Shown: positions 7,891 to 16,753 of the stretch, in pieces | Numbering within the stretch: position 1 is the stretch's first letter | Layout: the number at the start of each line of letters is the position of its first letter | NCBI RefSeq assembly: GCF_001307035.1 | Contig: NZ_LKIU01000004.1 | Span: forward strand, 238,099-302,098 | Origin: Arthrobacter sp. Edens01 | Lineage (GTDB): Bacteria > Actinomycetota > Actinomycetes > Actinomycetales > Micrococcaceae | DNA length: 64,000 nt | Direction of reading: 5' to 3' | Notes under the pieces: model-generated | Seen by the model: only the letters and a program-made list of their open reading frames with translations | What the model was told of the DNA's origin: nothing | Databases searched by the model: none | Position numbers and translations under genes: made by a program

Positions 7891-8358
7891 CTAGCGCGCC
7901 ACTTCAGGCGGAGCCGGAGTGGACCCGACCGGCTGCCCGGGGTGGTCGTCGAGGAGCAGCCGTTCCACCTGCTCCCGGATGAGCTCTTCCGCGCCCGCGG
8001 GCTGCGCCTGCTGGGAACTAGCCGGCGCCCGGAGGGATGAAGTTCCAGCCAGTTCATCCCGCGCCGTCAGCGCGATCAGCCGGAAGAGCTCCCGGTCCTC
8101 CTTCGTGGCCAGAGATGAAGTCTTCAGGTCATTCAGCACCGCGAGCCCGGCCAGTGAGCGCCGCGGGTTCGCACTCAGTGAGGCTTCTAGCGCCCACTGC
8201 GCCCGGACCCACCACTGCGCACGGCGGTCAGCCTCGAGTTTCTGCCGGTAGGCGAAATAGGCAATCACCGCCGTCGTCAGGATCCCCAGGGGCCCAAGCA
8301 CAGGAATCCAGATAATCGCCCACCCGGCCGCTGCACCCCAAAACTCTGCCCATCCCAT
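7891..8358 (-). CDS. Small membrane-anchored protein of unknown function
   Basis: The 155-aa product has one N-terminal hydrophobic region (AAAGWAIIWIPVLGPLGILTTAVIAYFAY), followed by a charged helical cytoplasmic part. That part includes WWVRAQWALEASLSANPRRSLAGLAVL and ends in a Pro-rich tail. I do not recognise a named family. The helical part may support protein contacts. The gene is transcribed away from the TetR gene at 8485 and is not obviously in an operon. Confidence 0.6.
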   Translation of the reverse strand: MGWAEFWGAAAGWAIIWIPVLGPLGILTTAVIAYFAYRQKLEADRRAQWWVRAQWALEASLSANPRRSLAGLAVLNDLKTSSLATKEDRELFRLIALTARDELAGTSSLRAPASSQQAQPAGAEELIREQVERLLLDDHPGQPVGSTPAPPEVAR

Positions 8359-8484
8359 GCCCGGAGCCTAGCGGCAACCGCCGGCTCCGGGGAGAGGCGG
8401 AGCCCGTTGCGCCGGATGGTACCGAACCCCGGACCCGGCCGGACCGGTAGATTATGGGACACCACCAACCAAGGAGTTTGCTCG

Positions 8485-9093
8485 ATGCCCCGCCCCCGTT
8501 CGCCGCTGCTCTCGGTAGAGGCAATTGTCAGCACCGCCTTGGACCTCATTGATGAAAGCGGCAACTTCAGCTTTCCCCGCATCGCCAAGCGGCTGGAGGT
8601 CAGCCAGTCCTCGCTCTACAACCACATCCAGAACCGCGAACACATCATCGAGCTGATCCGCGCCCAGGTTTTCGCCGAGCAGCTGCAGGTACCTGTGGAG
8701 GACCTGCCGTGGGATGAGGCCCTCCGCGCCGTCATCCGCGCCTACCGGGACTGCATCGCAGCCCATCCCCGGCTGGTTCCGCTGATCCTGACGCAGACCG
8801 TGGAGGACCCCGGTGCACTGTCCGCCTATGACACCATGGCGGCCGCGCTGGAGCAGGCCGGCCTGCCGCCGGAACGGATCATGGCCGCCCTGTCCCTGAT
8901 CGACAACCTGGTGCTGGGATCCGCCATGGAGCTGACCGCTCCGGCAGTTGTCTGGGCACCGCCGGCCGGTTCTTTCCCCGCGCTGCACCGGGCGCTGGAC
9001 ATCCCCTACACAGTGGAAGGGCGGTCCGAGGCGGCCTTCGAACTGGGACTCGAAGTGTTCATCAGCGGTCTGCGGGCGCTTGAGTTTACATAA
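8485..9093 (+). CDS. TetR-family transcriptional regulator
   Basis: ATG at 8485 is preceded by AAGGAG (8471-8476), giving a 202-aa protein. The N-terminal HTH is clear (EAIVSTALDLIDESGNFSF, then RLEVSQSSLYNHIQNREHIIEL). The C-terminal half fits the tetracycline-repressor-like TetR_C ligand domain. It lies directly upstream of the MFS/amidohydrolase/agmatine deiminase/amidase operon and is separated from it by a perfect palindrome, so it very likely controls that operon. Confidence 0.85.
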   Translation: MPRPRSPLLSVEAIVSTALDLIDESGNFSFPRIAKRLEVSQSSLYNHIQNREHIIELIRAQVFAEQLQVPVEDLPWDEALRAVIRAYRDCIAAHPRLVPLILTQTVEDPGALSAYDTMAAALEQAGLPPERIMAALSLIDNLVLGSAMELTAPAVVWAPPAGSFPALHRALDIPYTVEGRSEAAFELGLEVFISGLRALEFT

Positions 9094-9148
9094 ACTTAAC
9101 TGAAAGCCTTTCGTTTTCTATTGCGCTACCCATGGTTCGTGCCTGAGA

Positions 9149-9171
9149 GTAAATGAAAACCATTCATTTAC
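9149..9171. promoter_or_regulatory. Probable TetR operator upstream of the MFS operon
   Basis: Perfect 9-bp inverted arms, GTAAATGAA and TTCATTTAC, flank a 5-bp centre. The site lies 26 bp upstream of the MFS start codon and 56 bp downstream of the TetR stop. Length and placement suit a TetR dimer site over the operon promoter. Confidence 0.8.
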
Positions 9172-9196
9172 TTCACTGCACGCACCGAGGAGAGCC

Positions 9197-10438
9197 ATGG
9201 ACCAGATCCAATCCGCGCAGGGACGTGTTCCCCTGACCGCAAAGCGCGCCGTAGCTGTCTTTGGCATCGGCGTCGTCGGTTTTATGACCGCCAATCTGGT
9301 CCCGATCATGATCGTCGCCCTCACGGAGGACCTGGACTTTTCAGTCACGGCAGCGGGAACGCTAATGACGGCGTCGCTCCTGGCCTGTGCGCTCTCCTGC
9401 CTGCTCACCTCACGCTGGGCCGCAGCCTCCGGTCGCTACGTCATCGCCCGCACCGGTCTGGCACTCACGGCAGCAGGCTTCGGCGCCGCAGCGTTCATTC
9501 CCTCCGAACCCGTGGTGATCGCGGGCATCATCCTGGGCGGCCTCGGCGCCGGCGGCGCGGTGTCTGCCGGCGGCGCTGCGCTTGGCGCACTCCGCAACCC
9601 TGACCGTGCCTCCGGCATCAGCGGTTTCAGCAACCGGGCCATCGTCTCCCTAGTCCTGCTGGTCATTCCCGTCCTGGGCGCCGGCATGGGCAGCGCGTTC
9701 GGCCTGTTCGCCGGGCTCGCACTGGCAGCTCTCCTGGTCACCGGCTGGCTGCCGGAGCGCCCGACGGCGGAGCCCGCTGCCGCCGCGGCAGCCCTCGGCG
9801 TCGCTGCCGGCGCCGGAACCTCTGTTTCCGCGAAACCCTCCCGTTCCGCCACGTTCGCCGGCCTGGGCCTGCTGGTCTGCTTTGCCCTCTGGGGTCTGAG
9901 CGAGGATTCGCTCTGGGCCGTTGCCGCCACCATGGGCGCAGACCAGGCCGGACTGGATGAGACCGGCATGGGCCTGGTACTCAGCCTCTCCACCCTCGGC
10001 GGGCTCGTGGGATCGGCCCTGGTGGCGCTGGCCGGACGCCGGCTGGGCCGCACCGTTCCGCTCGCCGTTGTGCTGGCGGCAGGCGCTGCCATGAAGTACA
10101 TCTCCGGCATGGTGGAGGACTCCGGAACCTACATGGCCGTGATCATTATCTGGAACACGCTGTACCTGATCGCGTTCGTCTACATCATTGCCATTGCCGC
10201 CGCCCTGGATGCCTCCGGCAAATGGTCCGCCCCGGCACTGGGCGTCTACCTCATCGGCTCCTCCTTCGCTCCGTTTATGGGCACCGCCATCTCGGCGTCG
10301 GCCGGTTACCCGACCCTCGGCGTCGTACTGGCAGTCATGACGCTGGTACTCATGGTTCCGCTGCTGGGCATCTCCCGGTACTCGGTCCGCGCTGAAAAAG
10401 CCGCGTCCGCCCCGGAAACCGAAGCGGCGGCCGTCTGA
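9197..10438 (+). CDS. MFS transporter
   Basis: The 413-aa protein has about twelve transmembrane helices, typical of the major facilitator superfamily, with a central loop around residues 195-215 that separates the two six-helix halves. It starts at ATG 9197, preceded by GAGGAGAGCC. It is first in an operon with an amidohydrolase, agmatine deiminase and amidase; its TGA overlaps the next ATG. The context suggests import of the nitrogenous substrate the enzymes degrade, but export of a toxic amine is equally possible for a TetR-controlled MFS gene. Confidence 0.82.
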   Translation: MDQIQSAQGRVPLTAKRAVAVFGIGVVGFMTANLVPIMIVALTEDLDFSVTAAGTLMTASLLACALSCLLTSRWAAASGRYVIARTGLALTAAGFGAAAFIPSEPVVIAGIILGGLGAGGAVSAGGAALGALRNPDRASGISGFSNRAIVSLVLLVIPVLGAGMGSAFGLFAGLALAALLVTGWLPERPTAEPAAAAAALGVAAGAGTSVSAKPSRSATFAGLGLLVCFALWGLSEDSLWAVAATMGADQAGLDETGMGLVLSLSTLGGLVGSALVALAGRRLGRTVPLAVVLAAGAAMKYISGMVEDSGTYMAVIIIWNTLYLIAFVYIIAIAAALDASGKWSAPALGVYLIGSSFAPFMGTAISASAGYPTLGVVLAVMTLVLMVPLLGISRYSVRAEKAASAPETEAAAV

Positions 10439-12078
10439 TGCGCACGCTCTACACAAACTGCACGGTCTTCACCGCCGGCGGCCAGTCCGCGGCAGCCTTC
10501 GTGACCGACGGCGGGAAGTTCCGCTACGTTGGCGACGCAGCTGCTGCTGCCGCGGCGGCAGGGACCGGAGCGGGCACGGTCGACCTGGGCGGGGCGTTCG
10601 TCCTGCCAGGCATCATCGACGCGCACACGCACCTGCTGATGACCGGCCAGTCCCTGGGCAAGGTTCAGCTGCGCGACGCCGGAAACCTCGCTGAGCTGCA
10701 GGAACGGCTCCGGCAGGCGGTCCGGGACACACCCGATGCACCCCGGATCCTCGGAGCCGGGTGGCTGCACAGTGCCCTCGACGGCGCAGAGCCCACCCGC
10801 GAACTCCTCGACGCCGCGGTCCCCGACCGCCCCGTCTACCTGGATTCCAACGACGTGCATTCTGTCTGGGTGAACAGCGCTGCCCTGGCGGAACTGGGTA
10901 TCGGCTCCGGCACCCCGGACCCGCTCGGCGGTCGGATCGGCCGGGATGCCAACGGCAATGCGGACGGCATGCTCTACGAAACCGCTGCGGTGCAGATCGT
11001 CTGGCCCGCCCTCGCGAACGCCGCCACCGACGAAGACCGGGATTCCTGGCTCGATTCCGCCTTCGCGCACTACGCTGCCGCCGGCGTCACCGGCGCCGTG
11101 GACATGGCGGTGCAGGACGACGACGTCGCCGCGTTCCAGCGTGCCCTCGCCCGCCGCCATGGCAGGCTCCCGCTGCGGGTGAAGGGACACTGGCTGATCC
11201 ACCGCACCGACAGCCCTGAGGAGAACCTGGCCCAGGTGGAGCGGGCCCTGGAAATCTCCCGTCAGCTCACCGCGAGCCCGGCCGCGGAGTGGCTGCAGCT
11301 GTGCGGAATCAAGATCATTGTGGACGGCGTGATCGACAGCTGCACCGCCGCCATGAAGGAACCGTATGCGGACGGCAGCAGCGCCGGACCCATCTGGGAC
11401 CGGCAATCACTGCTGCCCGTCGTGGCGGCCGCGGATGCCGCGGGCCTGCAGGTGGCCCTGCATGCCATCGGCGACGAAGCCTCGGACATCGCCCTCGATG
11501 CGCTGGAGAATGCCGTCCGCACGAACGGTCCGCGGGACCGCCGGCACCGGATCGAACACCTGGAAACCGTCACCGAAGCCAACGTGCAGCGGCTGGCGGA
11601 CCTCGGCGTCGTTGCCTCCGTCCAGCCCGTGCACGCGGACCCGGCCATCCAGGCAAACTGGCAGGCGGTGCTCGGCGACTCCCGGGTGGACCGCGCCTAT
11701 CCGTGGACGGAGTTCACCGCTGCCGGAGCCACCCTGGCGATCAGCACTGACGCGCCGACAGCCCCGTACCAGGCGCTGCCCAACCTCTATGTGGCGGCCA
11801 CACGGAAATCGGCGCTGGAACCCGGCCTGCCGGCCAACCTCCCGCAGTATGCCCTGGACCTGGGCGAGGCGCTGTGCCACGCCACCCGGGACGCCGCGTT
11901 CTCCTGCCGGTCCGAGACGAGCCAGGGCAGGATCGCCCCCGGCTACTGCGCCGATTTCACCGTCCTGGCAACCAACCCGCTCACCGCACCGGCAGAGAAC
12001 CTGCTGGTCAACGCCGTGTTACTGACCGTTACCGGCGGCGAGACAGTGTTCGACGCCGCTGCCGCTACCCTGAGCTAA
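10438..12078 (+). CDS. Metal-dependent amidohydrolase (YtcJ/amidohydrolase-3 type)
   Basis: The 546-aa TIM-barrel hydrolase has the metal-site series DAHTHL, HAIGDEA, RIEHLE and STDAP in order, plus the flanking beta-sandwich typical of amidohydrolase family 3. Such enzymes cleave amide or imide bonds of varied substrates. Its start overlaps the MFS stop (TGATG), so translation is probably coupled. Agmatine deiminase and an amidase follow, which suggests a pathway for a guanidino- or amide-bearing compound. Substrate not determinable. Confidence 0.8.
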   Translation: MRTLYTNCTVFTAGGQSAAAFVTDGGKFRYVGDAAAAAAAAGTGAGTVDLGGAFVLPGIIDAHTHLLMTGQSLGKVQLRDAGNLAELQERLRQAVRDTPDAPRILGAGWLHSALDGAEPTRELLDAAVPDRPVYLDSNDVHSVWVNSAALAELGIGSGTPDPLGGRIGRDANGNADGMLYETAAVQIVWPALANAATDEDRDSWLDSAFAHYAAAGVTGAVDMAVQDDDVAAFQRALARRHGRLPLRVKGHWLIHRTDSPEENLAQVERALEISRQLTASPAAEWLQLCGIKIIVDGVIDSCTAAMKEPYADGSSAGPIWDRQSLLPVVAAADAAGLQVALHAIGDEASDIALDALENAVRTNGPRDRRHRIEHLETVTEANVQRLADLGVVASVQPVHADPAIQANWQAVLGDSRVDRAYPWTEFTAAGATLAISTDAPTAPYQALPNLYVAATRKSALEPGLPANLPQYALDLGEALCHATRDAAFSCRSETSQGRIAPGYCADFTVLATNPLTAPAENLLVNAVLLTVTGGETVFDAAAATLS

Positions 12079-12102
12079 ACGACCCCGAAGGAACCTCCCG
12101 CA

Positions 12103-13161
12103 ATGTCTTCGAGCAACACTTCCATGCCCGCCGAATGGGCACCGCACGAACGCACCTGGATGGCATTTCCCCGGCCGAATGACACCTTCGGCGAACCGGG
12201 CAGCGACACGCTGGAGAGGGCACGCACCGCCTGGTCCGCCGTCGCCCGCACCATTGCCCGCTACGAACCGGTCAGTGTCCTGGCCGATCCGTCGGACCTC
12301 GACGCGGCCCGCGAATCCCTCGGCGACGGGATCAAAGTGGTGGCCGCCGAACTGGATGACGCCTGGCTGCGGGATTCCGGCCCGACGTTTGTACACACGG
12401 CGGACGGCAGCATTGCCGCCGTGGACTGGATCTTCACCGGCTGGGGCGCACAGGACTGGGCGGCCTGGGGCAAGGACTCGCAGCTGGGCCGGTTCGTGGC
12501 CGGACAGGCCGGAACGCCGGTGCACGCCAGCACGCTGGTCAACGAGGGAGGCGGATTCCACACCGACGGCGAAGGCACCGTGCTGCTCACCGAGACGGTG
12601 CAGCTGGATCCGGGACGCAATCCCGGAGCCACCCGGGAATCCGTCGAAGCCGAAGTCCATGCCCGACTCGGCACGTCGAAGGCGATCTGGCTGCCGCGCG
12701 GCCTCACCCGGGATTACGACGAGTTCGGCACCCGCGGCCACGTGGACATCGTGGCGTGCTTCTCCTCCCCCGGCACCGTCCTGCTGCACCGGCAGGATGA
12801 CCCGGCGCATCCGGACCACGAGGTCATGCAGGAAATCCGCGCGGTACTGGAAGAAGCAACGGACGCCCGCGGGCGGAAGCTGGAGCTCATCGACGTGCCC
12901 GCCCCCACCGTGATCGACGCGGGCGACGGCTTCGTGGACTACTCCTACATCAACCACTACGTCGCCAACAACGTGGTGGTGCTGTGTGCCTTCGACGACC
13001 CGAACGACGCCGCTGCCGCTGAGATCCTGGGCCGCGCCTACCCGGGGCGGACAATCGAACTGGTCGATGCCCGGGACATCTTCGAGTTCGGCGGCGGCAT
13101 CCACTGCATCACCCAGCAGCAGCCCGCTGCGCTGGGTGCCGGCCGCGAGGCAGGCGCCTGA
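12103..13161 (+). CDS. aguA: Agmatine deiminase
   Basis: This porphyromonas-type peptidyl-arginine-deiminase-fold enzyme hydrolyses agmatine to N-carbamoylputrescine and ammonia. Family motifs seen are DDAWLRDSGPTFV, the substrate-lining VNEGGGFHTDGEGT, RGHVDIVACF, YINHYVANN and the catalytic FGGGIHCIT (Cys335). The length of 352 aa is normal. It lies 24 bp after the amidohydrolase gene and overlaps the amidase gene (TGATG), so the unit is an operon. A carbamoylputrescine amidohydrolase is expected next in the pathway; either neighbouring hydrolase could serve. Confidence 0.88.
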   Translation: MSSSNTSMPAEWAPHERTWMAFPRPNDTFGEPGSDTLERARTAWSAVARTIARYEPVSVLADPSDLDAARESLGDGIKVVAAELDDAWLRDSGPTFVHTADGSIAAVDWIFTGWGAQDWAAWGKDSQLGRFVAGQAGTPVHASTLVNEGGGFHTDGEGTVLLTETVQLDPGRNPGATRESVEAEVHARLGTSKAIWLPRGLTRDYDEFGTRGHVDIVACFSSPGTVLLHRQDDPAHPDHEVMQEIRAVLEEATDARGRKLELIDVPAPTVIDAGDGFVDYSYINHYVANNVVVLCAFDDPNDAAAAEILGRAYPGRTIELVDARDIFEFGGGIHCITQQQPAALGAGREAGA

Positions 13162-14873
13162 TGTTCGACGTCGTTGAGGCCGGTATTGCCGAACTGCGGG
13201 AGGCGCTGGAGTCCGGGAAGACCACCAGCGAAGAGCTGGTGCTCGCGTATCTGGCCCGCATCGAGGCCTACGACCAGTCCGGTCCGCAGCTGAACGCGGT
13301 CGTTGTCCGGAATCCGGAGGCGCTGGCCGAGGCGCGAGCCTCCGACGCCCGGCGCGCCCGCGGGGAGTCCCTGGGCCCGCTGGACGGCATCCCCTACACG
13401 GCGAAGAACAGCTTCAAGGTCCGCGGGCTCACCGTGGCCGCCGGCTCCCCTGCCTTCGCTGACCTGGTGGCGCAGGAGGATGCGTTCACCATTTCCCGGC
13501 TGCGGAACGCCGGTGCGGTGCTGATCGGTCTGACGAATATGCCCCCGATGGCCAACGGCGGCATGCAGCGTGGCCTCTACGGCCGCGCGGAGAGCCCGTA
13601 CAGCGCTGACTTTCTGACCTCTGCCTTCGCCTCCGGATCCTCCAATGGATCCGGAACGGCCACGGCAGCCAGCTTCGCGGCGTTCGGACTGGGTGAGGAG
13701 TCGTGGTCATCCGGGCGGGCACCGGCGTCGTGCAATGCTCTCTGCGCGTACACCCCCTCCCGCGGGGTGATCTCGATCCGCGGGAACTGGCCGCTGGTTC
13801 CCACCATGGATGTGGTGGTCCCTCACACCCGGACCATGGCGGACCTGCTGGAGGTCCTGGACGTGATCGTCGCGGACGACGCCGAAACCCGGGGAGATTT
13901 CTGGCGCGCCCAGCCCTGGGTGGAGATTCCGTCCGCGTCGTCGGTGCGTCCGCCGTCGTACGCTGGCCTGGCTGTCCCTGCGCCGGAAGCCGCGCGCGCA
14001 GTGCTGGCCGGGAAGCGCTTCGGTGTGCCGAAGATGTACATCAACGCCGATCCCGACGCCGGCACGGCGGACTCCCCGGGCATCGGCGGGCCGACCGGGC
14101 AGCGCATTGAAACCCGGGAATCGGTGGTTGAACTGTGGCGGGCCGCCCGCCGGGATCTGGAAGCTGCCGGCGCCGAGGTGGTGGAGGTCGACTTCCCCGT
14201 GGTTTCCAACTACGAAGGCGACCGGCCCGGCGCTCCGACCATTGCCACCCGCGGGCTGGTAAGTCCCGAGTTCCTGCACCGCGAGATCGTGGACCTTTCT
14301 GCCTGGGCGTGGGATGACTTCCTCGCGGCCAACGGCGACCCGAACCTGAATACGCTGGCGGACGTGGACGGCGACGCAATCTTCCCGCACCCGGAGGGCG
14401 CCCTGCCGGATCAGTACACCGGGTTCGACGACGACATCGCCAACTACCCGGACCATGTGCGGAACCATCCGGTGGAATCATTCACCGAGATTCCGCACCT
14501 CGCCGGGGGCCTGCGCGGACTGGAGGAAACCCGGCGCGTGGATCTGGAGGTGTGGATGGATTCGCTTGGACTGGATGCCGTGGTGTTTCCTGCAGTAGCT
14601 GACGTGGGTCCGGCGGATGCGGATGTAAACCCGGATTCGGCCGCGCTTGCCTGGCGGAACGGTGTGTGGGTAGCCAACGGCAACCTGGTTCCGAGGCATC
14701 TGGGGATTCCGACTGTCACGGTGCCCATGGGCACCACGGCTGATACCGGTATGCCCGTGGGGCTGACCTTTGCCGGCCGAGGCTGGGATGACAACGCGCT
14801 GCTCAGGTTTGGCGCTGCGTTTGAGGCGACCGGTTCCCGCCGGACCGAGCCGCCCCGGACTCCGCGGCTGTAG
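13161..14873 (+). CDS. Amidase-signature-family hydrolase
   Basis: The 570-aa protein has the Ser-cisSer-Lys amidase layout: GIPYTAKNSFKVRG with catalytic Lys82, the glycine/serine loop FASGSSNGSG near residue 160, and a nucleophile region SWSSGRAPAS near residue 184. The loop differs from the usual GGSSGGS...DTGGSIR form, so it is a divergent branch. Compared with 450-500 aa family members it has an extra insertion around residues 250-350. Its start overlaps the agmatine deiminase stop. It is the last gene of the TetR-regulated operon. Confidence 0.82.
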   Translation: MFDVVEAGIAELREALESGKTTSEELVLAYLARIEAYDQSGPQLNAVVVRNPEALAEARASDARRARGESLGPLDGIPYTAKNSFKVRGLTVAAGSPAFADLVAQEDAFTISRLRNAGAVLIGLTNMPPMANGGMQRGLYGRAESPYSADFLTSAFASGSSNGSGTATAASFAAFGLGEESWSSGRAPASCNALCAYTPSRGVISIRGNWPLVPTMDVVVPHTRTMADLLEVLDVIVADDAETRGDFWRAQPWVEIPSASSVRPPSYAGLAVPAPEAARAVLAGKRFGVPKMYINADPDAGTADSPGIGGPTGQRIETRESVVELWRAARRDLEAAGAEVVEVDFPVVSNYEGDRPGAPTIATRGLVSPEFLHREIVDLSAWAWDDFLAANGDPNLNTLADVDGDAIFPHPEGALPDQYTGFDDDIANYPDHVRNHPVESFTEIPHLAGGLRGLEETRRVDLEVWMDSLGLDAVVFPAVADVGPADADVNPDSAALAWRNGVWVANGNLVPRHLGIPTVTVPMGTTADTGMPVGLTFAGRGWDDNALLRFGAAFEATGSRRTEPPRTPRL

Positions 14874-14888
14874 GACTCCGCGGCTGTA
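14857..14888 (+). repeat. Two tandem copies of a 16-bp unit at the amidase stop
   Basis: GGACTCCGCGGCTGTA occurs twice in exact tandem, followed by GGACTG. The first copy contains the amidase stop codon (TAG 14871-14873), so the duplication adds a copy of the last codons and stop without altering the protein. Confidence 0.85.
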
Positions 14889-14913
14889 GGACTGCCCCCG
14901 GAATTCCCGCCCC

Positions 14914-15885
14914 CTAAGACCCCGCCGGAACGAACCCCAGCTGCTTGTCCACCACGTTTACCAGCGGCCGGCCCGCGATGTAGGCCCGCAGGTTGGCTTC
15001 AAACTGTTCTGCCATGGCAGGCAGGTGCGTGCGGGAATCACCGGACAGATGCGGAGTGATCAGCACGTTGTCCAGGCCCCAGAGCGGGTCCGACCCGGGC
15101 AGCGGCTCCGGATCCGTAACGTCCAGAACCGCTCCGCCAATTGTGCCGGCAGCCAGAGCTGACTGCAGGGCATACTGGTCCACTAGTGCGCCGCGGCCCA
15201 TGTTCACCACCACTGCACTCGGGCGCATGGCTGAGAGTACATCCAGGTTCAGCATGCCCCGGGTGGTGTCGGTGAGCGGCGCGGCCAGCACCACGTAGTC
15301 GTAGTCACCGGCAACCGCTGCGAAGTCCCGGCTGGCGAACACGGCACCAAAGTCTGCATCGCCGTCGCGCTCTGTACGCCCCATCCCGTCAACCTCAATT
15401 CCGACGGCGCGCAGCAGCCGCGCGGTGCTCCGCCCTATGCTTCCGGTACCGGCCACCAGCGCCCGGCTCCCGCCCAGGTTGGAAGTAGGAAAATGCTTCC
15501 AGCGACGTTCGCGCTGGTTGCGGCCGGCCTGCGGGAAGTTCTTGGCGAAATAGAGGATTCCGGCCAGCGCGTATTCTGCCATGGCAGCGTCAAAGATCCC
15601 GCGGGCGTTGGTAACGGTGACCTCAGAAGCAGCCAGCTCCGGGAACAGCAGCTTGTCCACGCCGGCGGCGGGAAGATGGACCCATTTCAGGGAATCGGCC
15701 CGCTCCCAGCCCTGGCGGAGGCCGTCGGCGAAGTAGTTCCACAGGTACACAATCTCGGTGCCGGGCAGCGCTTCGGCGAGCGCCGTGGCATCTTCAGCCA
15801 GGCGCACCTCGGCCAGTTCTTCGAGGCGTTCCAACCCCGTGACAGAGCGGTTGCCGGTGAGGATTGTCAGCACAGGTTTAGCCAT
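14914..15885 (-). CDS. D-isomer-specific 2-hydroxyacid dehydrogenase
   Basis: The 323-aa NAD(P)-dependent reductase interconverts 2-oxo acids and D-2-hydroxy acids. The Rossmann motif GTGSIGRSTARLLRAVG is near residue 145. The signature VVNMGRGALVDQYAL and the catalytic-His segment LITPHLSGDS are present. The short catalytic domain fits the glyoxylate/hydroxypyruvate reductase-like subgroup. The gene is convergent with the amidase operon and monocistronic. Confidence 0.85.
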   Translation of the reverse strand: MAKPVLTILTGNRSVTGLERLEELAEVRLAEDATALAEALPGTEIVYLWNYFADGLRQGWERADSLKWVHLPAAGVDKLLFPELAASEVTVTNARGIFDAAMAEYALAGILYFAKNFPQAGRNQRERRWKHFPTSNLGGSRALVAGTGSIGRSTARLLRAVGIEVDGMGRTERDGDADFGAVFASRDFAAVAGDYDYVVLAAPLTDTTRGMLNLDVLSAMRPSAVVVNMGRGALVDQYALQSALAAGTIGGAVLDVTDPEPLPGSDPLWGLDNVLITPHLSGDSRTHLPAMAEQFEANLRAYIAGRPLVNVVDKQLGFVPAGS

Positions 15886-15982
15886 GCGCTCAGGCTAGGC
15901 GATGCAGGCGGTGGAACGCGCATAGGTTACGACGCCGGACGGGCCGCCGACGCCTGCAGTCCCTACCCGGCCCGGACACAGC

Positions 15983-16013
15983 AAAAGCCAGCGAATATGC
16001 TTCGCTGGCTTTT
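15983..16013. terminator. Intrinsic terminator after the small ORF
   Basis: A perfect 13-bp stem (AAAAGCCAGCGAA / TTCGCTGGCTTTT) with a 5-nt loop. The minus strand reads into TTTT after the stem. It directly follows the stop codon of the small minus-strand ORF at 16012-16173. Confidence 0.85.
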
Positions 16014-16173
16014 ACCCGCAATCTCCACTGACACCCCCATGGGCAGTGGATCCTGCTTGATCGCCGGAACACCAGGTCCTGGCAGTGGCTGGGAAACGCG
16101 GACGGGGTGCGCAGCCCTCGGGACACGTAGCGTCCCTCAGGCCGAAGCCGCGGACGTGGTCCCCCAACCACAT
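16012..16173 (-). CDS. Possible small protein (53 aa) or regulatory RNA
   Basis: From ATG 16173, preceded by TGAGGA five bases upstream, the frame encodes 53 residues. Four are cysteines (CPEGC motif at 17-21, then Cys35 and Cys52). Its TAA abuts the terminator stem. A promoter and palindromic operator lie about 90 bp upstream, so a transcript of roughly 260 nt is well defined even if the protein is not. It does not resemble a secreted signal peptide or any family I recognise. It follows the XRE regulator gene on the same strand. It could be a small regulated protein, a peptide, or a non-coding RNA whose frame is incidental. Confidence 0.45.
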   Translation of the reverse strand: MWLGDHVRGFGLRDATCPEGCAPRPRFPATARTWCSGDQAGSTAHGGVSGDCG

Positions 16174-16229
16174 AATGTCCTCAGCTTCGCCGTTGGGGCG
16201 GGCACTTCCCCGTCCGCCATTCCACAGCA

Positions 16230-16265
16230 TCACTCGTGTTTCACACATGTGTGAGACATGAGTGA
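16230..16265. promoter_or_regulatory. 36-bp palindromic operator at the small-ORF promoter
   Basis: A perfect 14-bp core TCACACATGTGTGA is flanked by further matching arms (TCACTC on the left, GAGTGA on the right). Only two arm positions fail to pair. It begins next to the -10 box of a minus-strand promoter and covers the expected transcription start, the classic place for a repressor. The XRE regulator encoded 50 bp away is the obvious candidate ligand. Confidence 0.8.
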
Positions 16266-16266
16266 A

Positions 16267-16295
16267 ACCATAGCAGTGCTTAGTAGATGGGTCAA
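16267..16295 (-). promoter_or_regulatory. Sigma70-like promoter for the small ORF
   Basis: On the minus strand TTGACC (16290-16295) and TATGGT (16267-16272) are separated by exactly 17 bp. The predicted start falls near 16260, inside the palindrome. Confidence 0.7.
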
Positions 16296-16317
16296 AGATT
16301 TCCGGGGAGGGAAAAGG

Positions 16318-16749
16318 CTAGTCGTCTTCGTCCAGGATTTTGGCGATCGCCCGCAGCGCTTCCGGGTCCACAGGCCCAAGGGCGCGCGCAGCAAAGTTGC
16401 GCACTTCCGCGCGGCGCATGCTGCGGATGAGTTCAAGCTCGGCTTCCACGCGTTCGGGCAGCTTGCCGCCGTCCTGAATCAGGTACTCCGGGTCGACGTC
16501 GAAAACAGCGGCAATCGCACGCAGGGCTTCGTCGGGAACAACCTGCTCCTTGCCGGATTTCAGCAGCGACCAACGGGTGCGGGAAAGGTAATAGCCCGCC
16601 TTTTGGGCGCCGTCGCGGATGGCCGGGTAATCGAAGGGCTTGCCCGAATCGGACATGATCACGTCGAGCAGGAGATTGATCTTCCGGGCCAGGATTTCAG
16701 CTCGCCGGACGGCCGCCTGGCGGTCCGGGGGAAGATCGAGTTCGTTCAC
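16318..16749 (-). CDS. XRE-family helix-turn-helix regulator
   Basis: The start was set to GTG 16749 because TTGGAG precedes it and the previous gene stops 4 bp upstream (16754). The longer frame would overlap that gene by 88 bp. The 143-aa product has an HTH domain (YPAIRDGAQKAGYYLSRTRWSLLKSG then DEALRAIAAVFDVDPEYLI) and an acidic, helical C-terminal tail. It is last in an operon with an ImmA/IrrE-type protease and two membrane proteins. In other systems such proteases cleave XRE repressors. A palindrome just downstream suggests its target. Confidence 0.8.
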   Translation of the reverse strand: MNELDLPPDRQAAVRRAEILARKINLLLDVIMSDSGKPFDYPAIRDGAQKAGYYLSRTRWSLLKSGKEQVVPDEALRAIAAVFDVDPEYLIQDGGKLPERVEAELELIRSMRRAEVRNFAARALGPVDPEALRAIAKILDEDD

Positions 16750-16753
16750 GAAG

